Part shown: positions 36,086 through 45,089 of the stretch, piece by piece | How positions within the stretch are numbered: the stretch's first letter is position 1 | Layout: every line of letters starts with the position of its first letter | Assembly (NCBI RefSeq): GCF_032248695.1 | Contig: NZ_JAVHXC010000009.1 | Location: 1-64,000 of the forward strand | From: Dietzia sp032248695 | GTDB taxonomy: Bacteria > Actinomycetota > Actinomycetes > Mycobacteriales > Mycobacteriaceae | DNA length: 64,000 nt | Direction of reading: 5' to 3' | Notes under the pieces: generated by a model | The model's database searches: none | Seen by the model: only the letters and a program-made list of their open reading frames with translations | What the model was told of the DNA's origin: nothing | Position numbers and translations under genes: made by a program

Positions 36086-36686
36086 CGGCGGGGCCCCCCT
36101 TGGCGGCGGGGGCGGACTCGTCCGAGACCCGCGACCCGTCGAAGTCGATGTTGCGCAGCACCGCCACCGCCACCACGATCACACCGGCGACCAGGCACGA
36201 GTCCGCCACGTTGAACACCGGCCACCAGCCCACGGACATGAAGTCCACGACGTGGCCCCGCAGGATCCCCGGAGAGCGGAAGTAGCGGTCCGCCAGGTTG
36301 CCGGCGGCGCCGCCGAGGATGAGACCCAGCCCCCACGCCCACCACGTCGAGTGGACCCGCCGCGAGAACCACAGCAGACCCAGCACCACGGCCGTGGCCA
36401 GGACGCTCAGCACCACGGTCGACTCCGTGCCCATCGAGAAGGCCGCGCCCGGGTTGCGGAGCAGGACCAACCGCACCGTGTCACCGATGAGGTCGATCGG
36501 GTCCGCGCCCTCGAGGCGGGCCACCGCGAGGACCTTGGTGATCTGATCGATCAGGACGACCACCGCCCCGATCCCCACCATGACCACCGGCCCGGCGCGG
36601 AAGTATCCGGGCAGCGCACCCCGGGGTGCGGGTGTGCTCGCTCCCGCGGCGTCGGGCCGCGTGCCGTCGGTGTCCGTCATGGCCAC
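36078..36686 (-). CDS. lspA: Lipoprotein signal peptidase (signal peptidase II)
   Basis: 202 residues; a four-helix membrane aspartyl protease that cleaves prolipoproteins after lipidation. Catalytic Asp residues are in G-N-L-A-D-R and F-N-V-A-D-S. N-P-G-A-A-F-S also belongs to the signature. Both ends carry non-conserved tails (Thr/Ala/Pro-rich N-terminus of about 30 residues). Several lipoproteins in this window (7658, 36797, 37981) are its expected substrates. Confidence 0.95.
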   Translation of the reverse strand: MAMTDTDGTRPDAAGASTPAPRGALPGYFRAGPVVMVGIGAVVVLIDQITKVLAVARLEGADPIDLIGDTVRLVLLRNPGAAFSMGTESTVVLSVLATAVVLGLLWFSRRVHSTWWAWGLGLILGGAAGNLADRYFRSPGILRGHVVDFMSVGWWPVFNVADSCLVAGVIVVAVAVLRNIDFDGSRVSDESAPAAKGGPADG

Positions 36687-36796
36687 CAGTATCCCTGATG
36701 CGGCCGCAGGCCCGGCGACCGTGGGTGGCCACTTCCGGCGGCGGCGGATCCGCGACGCCGACGGCCCTCGCGCGCCGACCCTCTAGGCTCGGGGCC

Positions 36797-37915
36797 GTGG
36801 ACCCGCGATCGACCGACACCCCCGGCCTCTCCCGTCCCCGCCCGCGCGCCCGGCGCGGTCCGCTCCGCGGCGGTGGCGCCGTCGGCGTGCCCGGCGGTGG
36901 CGCCGTCGGCGTGCCCGGCGGTGGCGTCTTCGGAGGGCGCGGGCGGCGGGTGCTCGCCGCGACCCTGGCCGCCGCGCTCGTGGCCGGCGCCGCCGCGTGC
37001 GCCGACGACGACGCCGCCGATCCCGCCGCGGGACCGGGCACCTCCGCGGGCGGCGCCTCCGGGGCGGCAGAGGGGTCGCCGGCACTCGAACCCGAGGTCA
37101 CGGTGGATCCCGGCCCGGCCCCCACCGTGGAGCTGCTCGACGCCGGGCAGGGGGAACGGCGGGTCCTGACCTACGGGCCCTCGCGCGAGCCCGCGGTCGT
37201 GGCCGTCACCCGCGCCGCGACCGCACGCACCGAGGTCCCCGGCGCCGACCCGCGTCTCGACGAGACCCCGGAGCAGACGCTCACCCTGGAGGGGCGGTCC
37301 GAGCCGGACGTCGACGGAGCGCAGCGGGCCACCGTCACCGCGCGCGAGTTCACCTCGGTCGACGAGCGTCGCGCCGCGCAGTTCGCCACCGCCCCCGGCT
37401 TCACCGTCACCTGGACCCGCGGCGCCGACGGCGTCATCCGCGAGCTGGCGCTGGCCGCGCCGGCGGGAGCGACCGACGCCGCCCGCGCCGGCGTCGAGAT
37501 CACCGCCGGCGCCGTCTCGGACGCGACCGTCGTCTTCCCCACCGACGAGATCGGGGTCGGCGCCCGGTGGACGGTCACCCGGCAGGTCGACGACGCCGTC
37601 GCCCCCACCCGGGTCACCACGTACGAACTCGTCGACCTCGACGGCGACGTGGCCACCATCAGCTCCCGCACCGGGGCCCCCGAGCCGGCGGACACCCTCA
37701 CCGCCCCCGCGCCCGACGGCGGCCCCGGCGTCACCCTCGACGTGGAGTCCTACGAGGTCTCCGGCTCCGGCGAGCTGACGATCGACCTGCGGGCGGCTCT
37801 GCCGGTGGGCGGGACGACCGAGTCCTCGACGCGGGCCGTGTACGTCGACCCGCAATCGGGACGACGGACGACCTACGACGAGGACTCGGTGCTGCGCTTC
37901 CGCAGCGAGGGCTGA
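36797..37915 (+). CDS. Lipoprotein of unknown function (DUF6263-like)
   Basis: 372 residues from GTG 36797. A long Arg/Gly-rich N-terminus with an in-frame 8-residue repeat (G-G-A-V-G-V-P-G) precedes a signal segment ending in the lipobox A-A-A-C, with Cys68. The mature part has an acidic Ala-rich linker and then beta-rich sequence (V-E-L-L-D-A-G-Q-G-E-R-R-V-L-T-Y), ending with G-R-R-T-T-Y-D-E-D-S-V-L-R-F. This resembles DUF6263 lipoproteins as I remember them. It is divergent from lspA. The start may be further in, since the pre-lipobox region is unusually long. Confidence 0.7.
   Translation: MDPRSTDTPGLSRPRPRARRGPLRGGGAVGVPGGGAVGVPGGGVFGGRGRRVLAATLAAALVAGAAACADDDAADPAAGPGTSAGGASGAAEGSPALEPEVTVDPGPAPTVELLDAGQGERRVLTYGPSREPAVVAVTRAATARTEVPGADPRLDETPEQTLTLEGRSEPDVDGAQRATVTAREFTSVDERRAAQFATAPGFTVTWTRGADGVIRELALAAPAGATDAARAGVEITAGAVSDATVVFPTDEIGVGARWTVTRQVDDAVAPTRVTTYELVDLDGDVATISSRTGAPEPADTLTAPAPDGGPGVTLDVESYEVSGSGELTIDLRAALPVGGTTESSTRAVYVDPQSGRRTTYDEDSVLRFRSEG
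36871..36930 (+). repeat. In-frame 24-bp tandem repeat in lipoprotein N-terminus
   Basis: CGGTGGCGCCGTCGGCGTGC followed by CCGG occurs at 36871 and 36895, with a third partial copy at 36919. Each full copy encodes eight residues ahead of the lipobox, so copy number can vary without frameshift. Confidence 0.75.
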
Positions 37916-37980
37916 CGCGCCCGGGGGTTCAGGGCGCCCACCGGGTCAGGCGCTGCGGAGTCTCAGCGCGTTGCGACGAA

Positions 37981-38472
37981 TCAGGGCGCCGCGCAGGTGG
38001 CCGGCGGCTGGAGGCCGGCGTTGGTGATGAGCGCGCAGGCGAACGACTTCTGCAGCTGCCACTGACCGCCCTGGTTGATGAACTGCGCCTGGACGTTGAT
38101 GTCCTCCTGGCCCGGCTGCGTGATCACCGCGTTAGCGATAAGCGTGCCCGGGATGTCGCCCTCCGCGACACCGGTGATGACCACGCCCGCACCCTGCTCG
38201 GCCTTGAGGGCGGCGATCTGGTCGAAGATCTCCGGCGCCTCCGCGCCGCCCTCGACGAGGTCCACCTTCTCCGCGACCGGCACGGCCGGGTCCGACGCGC
38301 GGTCGAGCAGCCCGGTCAGCTCCTCAGCGGTCGGCACGCTCGCGGTCTCCTGCGCGCTCGTGGTGGGCGCGGGCGCGGTCTCGCGCGTATCGTCCTCGCC
38401 CCCGCAGGCGGCGAGGCCGCCCAGGGCGAACGCGGACAGGGACAGAGCGGCGATGGTCCGTCGAAGACTCAC
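37981..38472 (-). CDS. MTB12-family lipoprotein
   Basis: 163 residues from GTG 38472 with AAAGGA upstream. Signal segment and lipobox L-A-A-C (Cys23) are followed by a Thr/Ala/Pro linker. A compact domain then starts P-T-A-E-E-L-T-G-L-L-D-R-A-S-D-P and holds V-A-E-K-V-D-L-V-E-G-G, ending with W-Q-L-Q-K-S-F-A-C-A-L. This is the fold of the mycobacterial low-molecular-weight antigen MTB12/CFP-2. The function of the family is unknown. It is divergent from ansA. Confidence 0.8.
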   Translation of the reverse strand: MSLRRTIAALSLSAFALGGLAACGGEDDTRETAPAPTTSAQETASVPTAEELTGLLDRASDPAVPVAEKVDLVEGGAEAPEIFDQIAALKAEQGAGVVITGVAEGDIPGTLIANAVITQPGQEDINVQAQFINQGGQWQLQKSFACALITNAGLQPPATCAAP

Positions 38473-38636
38473 GCGGGGTCCTTTCGTCGAGTTGTACGGC
38501 ACCGGTCCTTTCGGTGCCTGGCCGTCCATGGCTCCGGGCCGGGGTCACCGGCCCAACGAACACTGGTGGGTCATTGTTCCATCGTCGGCGGCCGGGGTGT
38601 TTGACGACGAGGCGCACGCACAGCACTGTGGAGCGG

Positions 38637-39668
38637 GTGACCAGCGCCGAGACCAGCACGGATACCCCCCACATCGTGATCTGCACCACCGGGGGCACGA
38701 TCACCGCCTCCACGACGTCCGACGGCGCGGTGATCGCCGGGGACTCCGACCCCGCCACCGCCGCCATGCTCGACCAGCTGCGGTCGGTGCTGCCGGGCGA
38801 GATCCGGGTCAGTGCCCGGGCCGTGCTCGACGCCGACTCCTCCACCTTCGGCCCCGCCGAGTGGGACCTGCTCGTCGACGCCGTGTCGGACGTGCTGGCC
38901 GATCCGGACGTCACCGGTGTCGTGGTCACCCACGGCACGGACACGCTCGAGGAGACCGCGATCGCACTGGACCTGCACCACGACGACCCCCGGCCCGTGG
39001 CCCTGACCGGCGCGCAGCGACCCGCCGACCACCCGGAGGCCGACGGGCCCGCCAATCTGCTCGACGCGGTCCTGCTGGCTGCCGACCCGGTCTCCCGCGA
39101 CCTCGGGGTCCTGGTGGTGCTCGGTCGGGCGATCCTCCAGGCCCGGGGCGTGCGCAAGTGGCACACGACCGACCCCGTCGCCTTCGCCCGCAACTCCCCG
39201 GACCACCCCGTCGAGGGGCTGCCGCCCGAACTCGAACGCCCCACCCTGACCGGCCGGGCCCGCTTCGCCGACGTCCGGGTCGACGTGGTCGCGTGCCCGC
39301 CGGGCTCAGACGCCACCGCCCTGCACGCCTGCGTCTCCGCGGGTGCGCGCGGGCTCGTGCTGGAGGGCTCGGGCTCGGGCAACCTCCCGCCCGAGGTCGC
39401 CGGGGCGGTCGCGCAGCTCGCCGAGGAGCGACCGGACCTCGTCGTGGTGGCCACCAGCCGGGTCCCGCGGGGTGAGGCCACGGCGACCTACGGCGGTCAC
39501 GGCGGGGGCGCTGAGCTCGCCACGCGCGGAGTGCTCAGTGCCGGATACCTGCGCTCCGGACAGGCGCGGGTCCTGCTGGCCGCGCTGCTGTCCACGACGG
39601 ACGGGGCCGGCGCCGACGCCGCGGCCGACGTCCGCCGGCAGTGGGATCGGTACCACCTCTACAGCTGA
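38637..39668 (+). CDS. ansA: L-asparaginase
   Basis: 343 residues from GTG 38637 (TGGAGCG site). The two catalytic Thr motifs are C-T-T-G-G-T-I-T near residue 18 and V-T-H-G-T-D-T-L-E-E. Catalytic Lys is expected in G-V-R-K-W-H-T. It hydrolyses asparagine to aspartate and ammonia. No signal peptide, so a cytosolic type I-like enzyme. Its position between dinB and lspA matches ansA of M. tuberculosis. Confidence 0.92.
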   Translation: MTSAETSTDTPHIVICTTGGTITASTTSDGAVIAGDSDPATAAMLDQLRSVLPGEIRVSARAVLDADSSTFGPAEWDLLVDAVSDVLADPDVTGVVVTHGTDTLEETAIALDLHHDDPRPVALTGAQRPADHPEADGPANLLDAVLLAADPVSRDLGVLVVLGRAILQARGVRKWHTTDPVAFARNSPDHPVEGLPPELERPTLTGRARFADVRVDVVACPPGSDATALHACVSAGARGLVLEGSGSGNLPPEVAGAVAQLAEERPDLVVVATSRVPRGEATATYGGHGGGAELATRGVLSAGYLRSGQARVLLAALLSTTDGAGADAAADVRRQWDRYHLYS

Positions 39669-39855
39669 CGAGCAGGCGTCGCCGGTCGCCGGGCCGGCGA
39701 TTGCGGGGCCTGCGCGTGCTGGCGGGCTGGCGGGCTGGCGATTGCGGGGCTGGCGGGCCTTCGGCGGGCATTCCTGCAGCGCAGGGCAGAGAGGCAGCGC
39801 GGTCGGCCGGGGATGTGCTGGGGCCCTGCCCGCCCCGCCGCAGCCGCACGCGCCC

Positions 39856-39895
39856 ATGGCGTCTCGCGTGCCCCGCGGCGGGGGCGAGACGCCAT
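39856..39895. terminator. Hairpin between ansA and dinB
   Basis: ATGGCGTCTCGC at 39856-39867 pairs with GCGAGACGCCAT at 39884-39895 (12 bp, 16-base loop). It lies between convergent genes. The right arm belongs to the first unit of the 52-bp repeat array. Confidence 0.6.
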
Positions 39896-40063
39896 CCCGA
39901 GGAGCGGCTGCAAGAAAGGCCGGGCGTCAGCGGGGGCGAGACGCCATCCCGAGGAGCGGCTGCAGAAAAGGCCGGGCACCGGCGGGGGCGAGACGCCATC
40001 CCGAGGAGCGGCTGCAGCAAAGGCCGGGCACCGGCGGGGACGGGCACCGGCGGGGGCGCGCAT
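39878..40063. repeat. 52-bp tandem repeat array (three and a half copies)
   Basis: Units beginning GCGGGGGCGAGACGCCATCC start at 39878, 39930 and 39982, with a partial unit at 40034. Copies differ only near C-A-A-G-A-A-A / C-A-G-A-A-A-A / C-A-G-C-A-A-A. The period is not a multiple of three, so the region is not coding. The rest of the 39669-40079 gap holds shorter GGCGGGCTGGCG-type repeats and no gene. Confidence 0.8.
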
Positions 40064-40079
40064 CGGCCCGGGGCGGGCC

Positions 40080-41540
40080 TCACCACCCCAGGGAGCCGAG
40101 CGGGTCCGCGGGCTCGAGGTCCGGGTCGTCCTCCGCGAAGGTCCGCATCCGGCCCGGGCCCGTCGCCGCCGTCTCGAACCTCACCGACACCCGCCCGTGC
40201 CCCGAGCCCTGCACCCAGCCGTGACCGAACTCCGGGTGCCGGACATCCGCCCCGGTCTCGAACCGCTTGTCGTCGCCCTGACGCCACGCCCCGATCTCCG
40301 GCGGGTCCGTCGCCCCCGGACCCGCGGCCGCCCCCGCACCCGCGGGCCCCGACCCGGCTCCGGCCGCCTCGGACTCCTCCGTCGTCACGGTGGTGCCCAC
40401 GCCGACGATGTCGGGCAGGTCCTCGTCGTCGTCGACCCCGTCGGTCGAGCGTGCCCCGAGGGTGAACTCCTGCTCGAACAACGCGTCCTGTTGGAAGTCC
40501 GTCAGGCCCGCCACCCCCACGCCCAACAGCCGGATCGCGCCGAAATCCACCGGATCCGGCGCCAGTGAACGCGCCACCGCGATGATCGTCTCCAGCGAGG
40601 TGGTGCCCTCCGGCAGCGTGTACGACCGCGTGATGGAGGTGAAGTCCGACCGCTTGACCTTCACCGTCACCGTGCGCGCGGCGCGACCGTCGGACAGCAG
40701 CCGCCGGTGCGCCGCCTCCGCCGCCCGCCGCACCGCCGCCGTCACCTGCCCGGGCGTCGTGAGGTCGGCCGCGAACGTGCTCTCCGCGCTGATCTGCTTG
40801 GCCTCGGCCCGCTCGTGCACCGGCCGGTCGTCATACCCGCGCGCGATGCGGGCGATCGCCGGGCCCACGGTCCGGCCGAGAGCCTGCGCCACGTCGTCGT
40901 CGTCCATCGCGGCCAGCTCACCGATCGTCGTCACCCCGAACTGGGCGAGCCGCTCCCCCGCCACCGGGCCCACACCCCACAGGCTGCGGACCGGCAGCGG
41001 GTGCAGAACCCGCTCGTGATCGCGACGCGCGACCACCGCCACCCCGTCCGGTTTGGCCAGCTCCGAGGCGATCTTGGCGTACTGCTTGCCCGCCCCCGCC
41101 CCCACCGAGGCCGGGAGCCCCGTGGCCTCACGGATGGCCGCACGCAGGTCCTGCGCCCACCGCCGCGTGCCCTCCACGTCCGCGCCGCGCAACTCCGGCG
41201 GCTCGAGGAACGCCTCGTCCACCGACACCTGCTCCACCACCGGCGCGTGCTCCGCGAAGACCTCGAACACCCGCCGGCTCAGCGCGCGGTACACCGGCAT
41301 CCGCGGGGAGACGAACACCGCCGACGGACCCACGAGGCGACGCGCCTGGTGCGACGGCATCGCCGACCGCGCCCCGAACGCCCGCGCCTCGTACGAACAC
41401 CCCGCCACCACACCGCGGCCGCCCTGGCCGCCCACGAGCACCGGCCGACCCCGCAGGGTCGGCCGGGTGAGCTGCTCGCACGACGCGAAGAACGCGTCCA
41501 TGTCCACGTGCAGGACCCACCGGTCCTGCGCGTCGGTCAC
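40080..41540 (-). CDS. dinB: Y-family DNA polymerase IV (DinX-like)
   Basis: 486 residues. Palm motifs H-V-D-M-D-A-F-F-A-S at the start and S-V-D-E-A-F-L-E (catalytic Asp-Glu), little finger to about residue 370. The C-terminal about 100 residues are an acidic Gly/Ala linker and an extra small domain (V-R-H-P-E-F-G-H-G-W-V, V-S-V-R-F-E-T, T-G-P-G), longer than typical DinB. Location directly after ileS matches mycobacterial dinX. No obvious beta-clamp motif was identified. No SOS box was seen upstream. Confidence 0.92.
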   Translation of the reverse strand: MTDAQDRWVLHVDMDAFFASCEQLTRPTLRGRPVLVGGQGGRGVVAGCSYEARAFGARSAMPSHQARRLVGPSAVFVSPRMPVYRALSRRVFEVFAEHAPVVEQVSVDEAFLEPPELRGADVEGTRRWAQDLRAAIREATGLPASVGAGAGKQYAKIASELAKPDGVAVVARRDHERVLHPLPVRSLWGVGPVAGERLAQFGVTTIGELAAMDDDDVAQALGRTVGPAIARIARGYDDRPVHERAEAKQISAESTFAADLTTPGQVTAAVRRAAEAAHRRLLSDGRAARTVTVKVKRSDFTSITRSYTLPEGTTSLETIIAVARSLAPDPVDFGAIRLLGVGVAGLTDFQQDALFEQEFTLGARSTDGVDDDEDLPDIVGVGTTVTTEESEAAGAGSGPAGAGAAAGPGATDPPEIGAWRQGDDKRFETGADVRHPEFGHGWVQGSGHGRVSVRFETAATGPGRMRTFAEDDPDLEPADPLGSLGW

Positions 41541-41577
41541 CGCCGGCTCCCGGGGATCACGACCGCTCGCTCCAGGA

Positions 41578-44500
41578 TCAGATCCGGGCCAGCGTCATCC
41601 GCACACCCTCGGCGAGCTCCAGCGCCTCCCCCTCGGCCGAGTCGAGGCCGTCGACCAGCGCGAAGTCGGTCGCCAGGACCTCACCGGCGATGAGCTGCGC
41701 GTGGCGGTCGGCCCACTCACGGCGATCGGCCGGCACCGCCATCCGCACGCGGATGCGGTCGGAGATGTCGAACCCGGCGGCGCGGCGGGCCTCCTGGATC
41801 TCGCGGATCCGGTCCTTGGCCCAGCCCTCCGCCTCGAGCTCCTCCGTGACCGTCAGGTCCAGCACCACCAGGCCGGCGCCGCCGGGCAGCGCCGCGGTGG
41901 ACTCGGGGTCGGCCGCGACCAGGCGGTGCTCGTACTCGCCCTCCTGCAGCTCGACGCCGCCGGCCACCACGACGCCGTCGGTCTCCGTCCAGTCGCCCGT
42001 CTTGGCCGCCTTGATGCACGCCTGGACCTGCTTGCCCAGCCGCGGGCCGGCGGCGCGGGCGTTGACGGCCAGCTCCATCCGACCGTGCGCGGCCACGTCG
42101 CTGGTCAGGCGGACCTCACGGACGTTGACCTCGTCGGCGATGATGCCGGTGAACGGTTCGAGCCGCTCGACGTCCGGCATCGCCACGGTCAGCGAGTTCA
42201 GCGGCAGGCGCACGCGCAGGTGCTTGGCCTTGCGGATCGAGGACACCGTGGAGCACACGTCGCGGACGGCCTCCATCGCCTCGACCAGCGCGGCGTCGCG
42301 CGGCAGCTCGTCCTCGGCCGGCCAGTCCGCCAGATGCACCGACTCCTCGCCGGTGAGCCCGGTCCACACGACCTCGCTCATCAGCGGCAGCAGCGGGGAG
42401 GCCAGGCGCATGGTCGTCTCGAGGACCGTGTACAGCGTGTCGAACGCGTCGCGGGAGTCCTGACCGCTGTCCTCGCCCGCCCAGAACCGCGACCGCGAGC
42501 GTCGCACGTACCAGTTGGTCAGCGCGTCGGCGAACAGCCGCAGCTCGTCGCACGCGGCGGCGATGTCGGTGGCGTCGAGGGCCGCGGTCATCGCGTCGCG
42601 CGTCGACGCCAGCCGGGACAGGATGTAGCGGTCCAGCACGTGCTGCGAGTCCGTGCGCCACGTCGCCCGGCGGGAGGCGTACAGCTGGAAGAAGCTGTAC
42701 GAGTTCCACAGCGGCAGCATGGCCTGGCGGACGCCCTCGCGGATGCCCTGCTCGGTCACCACCAGGTTGCCGCCCCGCAGGATCGGCGAGCTCATGAGGA
42801 ACCAGCGCATGGCGTCCGAGCCGTCGCGGGAGAACACCTCGTTGACGTCCGGGTAGTTGCCCTTGGACTTGCTCATCTTGAGCCCGTCGTTGCCCAGGAC
42901 GATGCCGTGCGCCGCGACGTGCGTGAACGCCGGGCGGTCGAACAACGCGGTGGCCAACACGTGCAGGGTGTAGAACCAGCCGCGGGTCTGGCCGTTGTAC
43001 TCCACGATGAAGTCGCCCGGGAAGTGGGAGTCGAACCACTCCTTGTTCTCGAACGGGTAGTGGACCTGCGCGAACGGCATGGATCCGGACTCGAACCAGC
43101 AGTCGAAGACGTCCGCGACGCGCCGCATGGTGGACTTGCCGGTCGGGTCGTCCGGGTTGGGGCGGGTCAGCTCGTCGATGTACGGGCGGTGCAGATCCGT
43201 GGGGCGGACGCCGAAGTCGCGCTCGAGCTCGTCCAGCGACCCGTAGACGTCCACGCGCGGGTAGGCGGGATCGTCGGACTCCCACACCGGGATCGGGGCG
43301 CCCCAGTAGCGGTTGCGGTTGATGTTCCAGTCGCGCGCGCCCTCGAGCCACTTGCCGAACTGCCCGTCACGCACGTGCTCGGGCATCCAGGTGATGTGCT
43401 CGCGGTTGAGCTCGACCATCCGGTCGCGGAACGCGGAGACCTTGACGAACCACGCCGGCAGCGCCATGTAGATGAGCGGCTGGCCCGAGCGCCACGAGTG
43501 CGGGTACGAGTGCTCGATGGTCTCGTGGCGCAGCAGCCGGCCCGCGGCCCGCAGGTCGCGCGAGATGGGGGCGTTCGCGTCGAACACCAGCTGGCCGGCG
43601 TACGGCGGCACCTCGGAGGTGAACTTGCCGTCCGGGCCCACCGGGATCACGAGCTCGATGCCCGCGGCGTCGCAGGCGTCCTTGTCCTCCTCACCGAACG
43701 CGGGCGCGAGATGCACGACCCCGGTGCCGGATTCGGTGGTGACGTAGTCGGCCGAGAGCACCACGTGGGAGTTGGGGTGGCCGGCGAAGAAGTCGAACGG
43801 CGGGGTGTAGCGCAGGCCCACCAGCTCGCCGCCCTTGACGGTGGCCACGACCTCGGCGTCCTCCCCGAACTCGGCGGCGTAGACGCCGCGGCGCGCCTCG
43901 GCCAGGACGAAGGTGCGGCCGGCGAAGGTCCCCGAGTTCACGCGGACGACCGAGTAGTCGATCTCCGGGTGCACGGCGGCGGCGAGGTTGGACGGCAGGG
44001 TCCACGGCGTGGTGGTCCACACCAGGGCCTCGGCCCCGTGGAACGGGCTGTCCTGCGGCGCCTCGAGCGGAAGGCCCACGGTCAAGGCCGGGTCCTGCCG
44101 CATCTTGTAGGCGTCGTCGAGGCGGGTCTCCTGGTTGGACAGCGGCGTCTGCTCGTACCAGGAGTACGGCAGGACGCGGAAGCCCTTGTAGACGAGGCCC
44201 TTGTCGTACAGCTGCTTGAAGGCCCACAGGACCGACTCGGTGAAGTCGATGTCCAGGGTCTTGTAGTCGTTCTCGAAGTCCACCCACCGGGCCTGGCGGT
44301 GCACGTACTCCTCCCACTCGTCGGTGTACTGCAGCACCGACTTCTCGCAGGCGGCATTGAACTCGGCCAGCCCCATCTCGAGGATCTGGGACTTCTCGGT
44401 GATACCCAGTTGCTTCTCGGCCTCGAGCTCGGCGGGCAGGCCGTGGCAGTCCCAGCCGAACCGGCGCTCGACCTTGTAACCGCGCATGGTGCGGTAGCGC

Positions 44501-44799
44501 GGGATGACGTCCTTGACGTACCCGGTGAGCAGGTGCCCGTAGTGGGGCAGGCCGTTGGCGAAGGGCGGGCCGTCGTAGAAGACGTACTCCTCGGCGTCCG
44601 CCCGGTTGCGGATGGACTCGCGGAAGGTGCCGCGCTCGTCCCAGCGGGCGAGGACGGTCTCCTCGAGCGCGGGGAAGGAGGGGGTCTGTGACGTGGCGCC
44701 GCCGGTGAGGTCCACGATCGGGTACGCGCTGCCGGTGGCGCCGGCCTCGACGTCGGACGCCGGCTCGGCGGGTTCGCGGTTCACGGACTCGGTGCTCAT
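41578..44799 (-). CDS. ileS: Isoleucyl-tRNA synthetase
   Basis: 1073 residues. Class I signatures H-Y-G-H at residues 86-89 and K-M-S-K-S-K-G-N near residue 640. The large insertion between them is the editing domain. The longer C-terminal domain is of the eukaryotic-like type seen in Actinobacteria. The ATG at 44799 has GAGGAG (44810-44815) 10 bases upstream. Expression is very likely controlled by the T-box leader upstream, which would sense uncharged tRNA-Ile. Confidence 0.97.
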   Translation of the reverse strand: MSTESVNREPAEPASDVEAGATGSAYPIVDLTGGATSQTPSFPALEETVLARWDERGTFRESIRNRADAEEYVFYDGPPFANGLPHYGHLLTGYVKDVIPRYRTMRGYKVERRFGWDCHGLPAELEAEKQLGITEKSQILEMGLAEFNAACEKSVLQYTDEWEEYVHRQARWVDFENDYKTLDIDFTESVLWAFKQLYDKGLVYKGFRVLPYSWYEQTPLSNQETRLDDAYKMRQDPALTVGLPLEAPQDSPFHGAEALVWTTTPWTLPSNLAAAVHPEIDYSVVRVNSGTFAGRTFVLAEARRGVYAAEFGEDAEVVATVKGGELVGLRYTPPFDFFAGHPNSHVVLSADYVTTESGTGVVHLAPAFGEEDKDACDAAGIELVIPVGPDGKFTSEVPPYAGQLVFDANAPISRDLRAAGRLLRHETIEHSYPHSWRSGQPLIYMALPAWFVKVSAFRDRMVELNREHITWMPEHVRDGQFGKWLEGARDWNINRNRYWGAPIPVWESDDPAYPRVDVYGSLDELERDFGVRPTDLHRPYIDELTRPNPDDPTGKSTMRRVADVFDCWFESGSMPFAQVHYPFENKEWFDSHFPGDFIVEYNGQTRGWFYTLHVLATALFDRPAFTHVAAHGIVLGNDGLKMSKSKGNYPDVNEVFSRDGSDAMRWFLMSSPILRGGNLVVTEQGIREGVRQAMLPLWNSYSFFQLYASRRATWRTDSQHVLDRYILSRLASTRDAMTAALDATDIAAACDELRLFADALTNWYVRRSRSRFWAGEDSGQDSRDAFDTLYTVLETTMRLASPLLPLMSEVVWTGLTGEESVHLADWPAEDELPRDAALVEAMEAVRDVCSTVSSIRKAKHLRVRLPLNSLTVAMPDVERLEPFTGIIADEVNVREVRLTSDVAAHGRMELAVNARAAGPRLGKQVQACIKAAKTGDWTETDGVVVAGGVELQEGEYEHRLVAADPESTAALPGGAGLVVLDLTVTEELEAEGWAKDRIREIQEARRAAGFDISDRIRVRMAVPADRREWADRHAQLIAGEVLATDFALVDGLDSAEGEALELAEGVRMTLARI

Positions 44800-44815
44800 C
44801 TGGGGCGGACTCCTC

Positions 44816-45078
44816 GCTCACGGGGCCCGCACGAGTTCGCATCCGTGGGGCCGGTCAGGCCTGCGCTCGGGGACGATCCGGGAGCGCGACCAGCGCGCCT
44901 CCGTCCGCGGTACCACCCCGTTTGGCGCCGGTGTACGACGCCCACTCGTGGGTCGGGCTGTGACGGGCTCCCCCGTTCGGTTCTACTGAGCGCCTCCCCG
45001 TGGCGGGGCGTAGCCGTTCTTCCGAGCGCTCCCCGGTGATGGCCGGATCACAGCGCGTCCGGCTCGGGGCCGGACGGT
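44816..45078 (-). promoter_or_regulatory. T-box riboswitch leader of ileS (translational type)
   Basis: On the minus strand the T-box core GGGTGGTACCGCG is at 44906-44918; its TGGT matches the ACCA end of tRNA-Ile. About 120 bases upstream, the compact stem I region reads GGCCATCACCGGGGAGCG, where ATC at 45038-45040 is the likely isoleucine specifier (another ATC is at 45046-45048). GGAAGAACGG follows. About 90 bases separate the T-box core from the ribosome-binding site, with no T-run. This fits the actinobacterial ileS T-boxes that hide the ribosome-binding site and do not terminate transcription. Confidence 0.9.
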
Positions 45079-45083
45079 GTCCG

Positions 45084-45089
45084 ATATTA
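45084..45089 (-). promoter_or_regulatory. Putative -10 element of ileS leader
   Basis: TAATAT on the minus strand, 5-8 bases before the expected start of the T-box RNA. No clear -35 was found. It overlaps the stop codon region of the gene at 45087. Confidence 0.5.

Noticed and set aside
39878..40063. Possible CRISPR array
   Set aside because: The repeated unit is continuous with no unique spacers, and no cas gene is in the window.
39343..40465. Plus-strand frames with repeated H-P-E-E-R-L-Q peptide
   Set aside because: They translate the 52-bp repeat in three frames and overlap the ends of ansA and dinB. Not genes.
40541..41580. SOS box upstream of dinB
   Set aside because: Looked for a CGAAC(N4)GTTCG-like site in the short gap before the gene and saw none.
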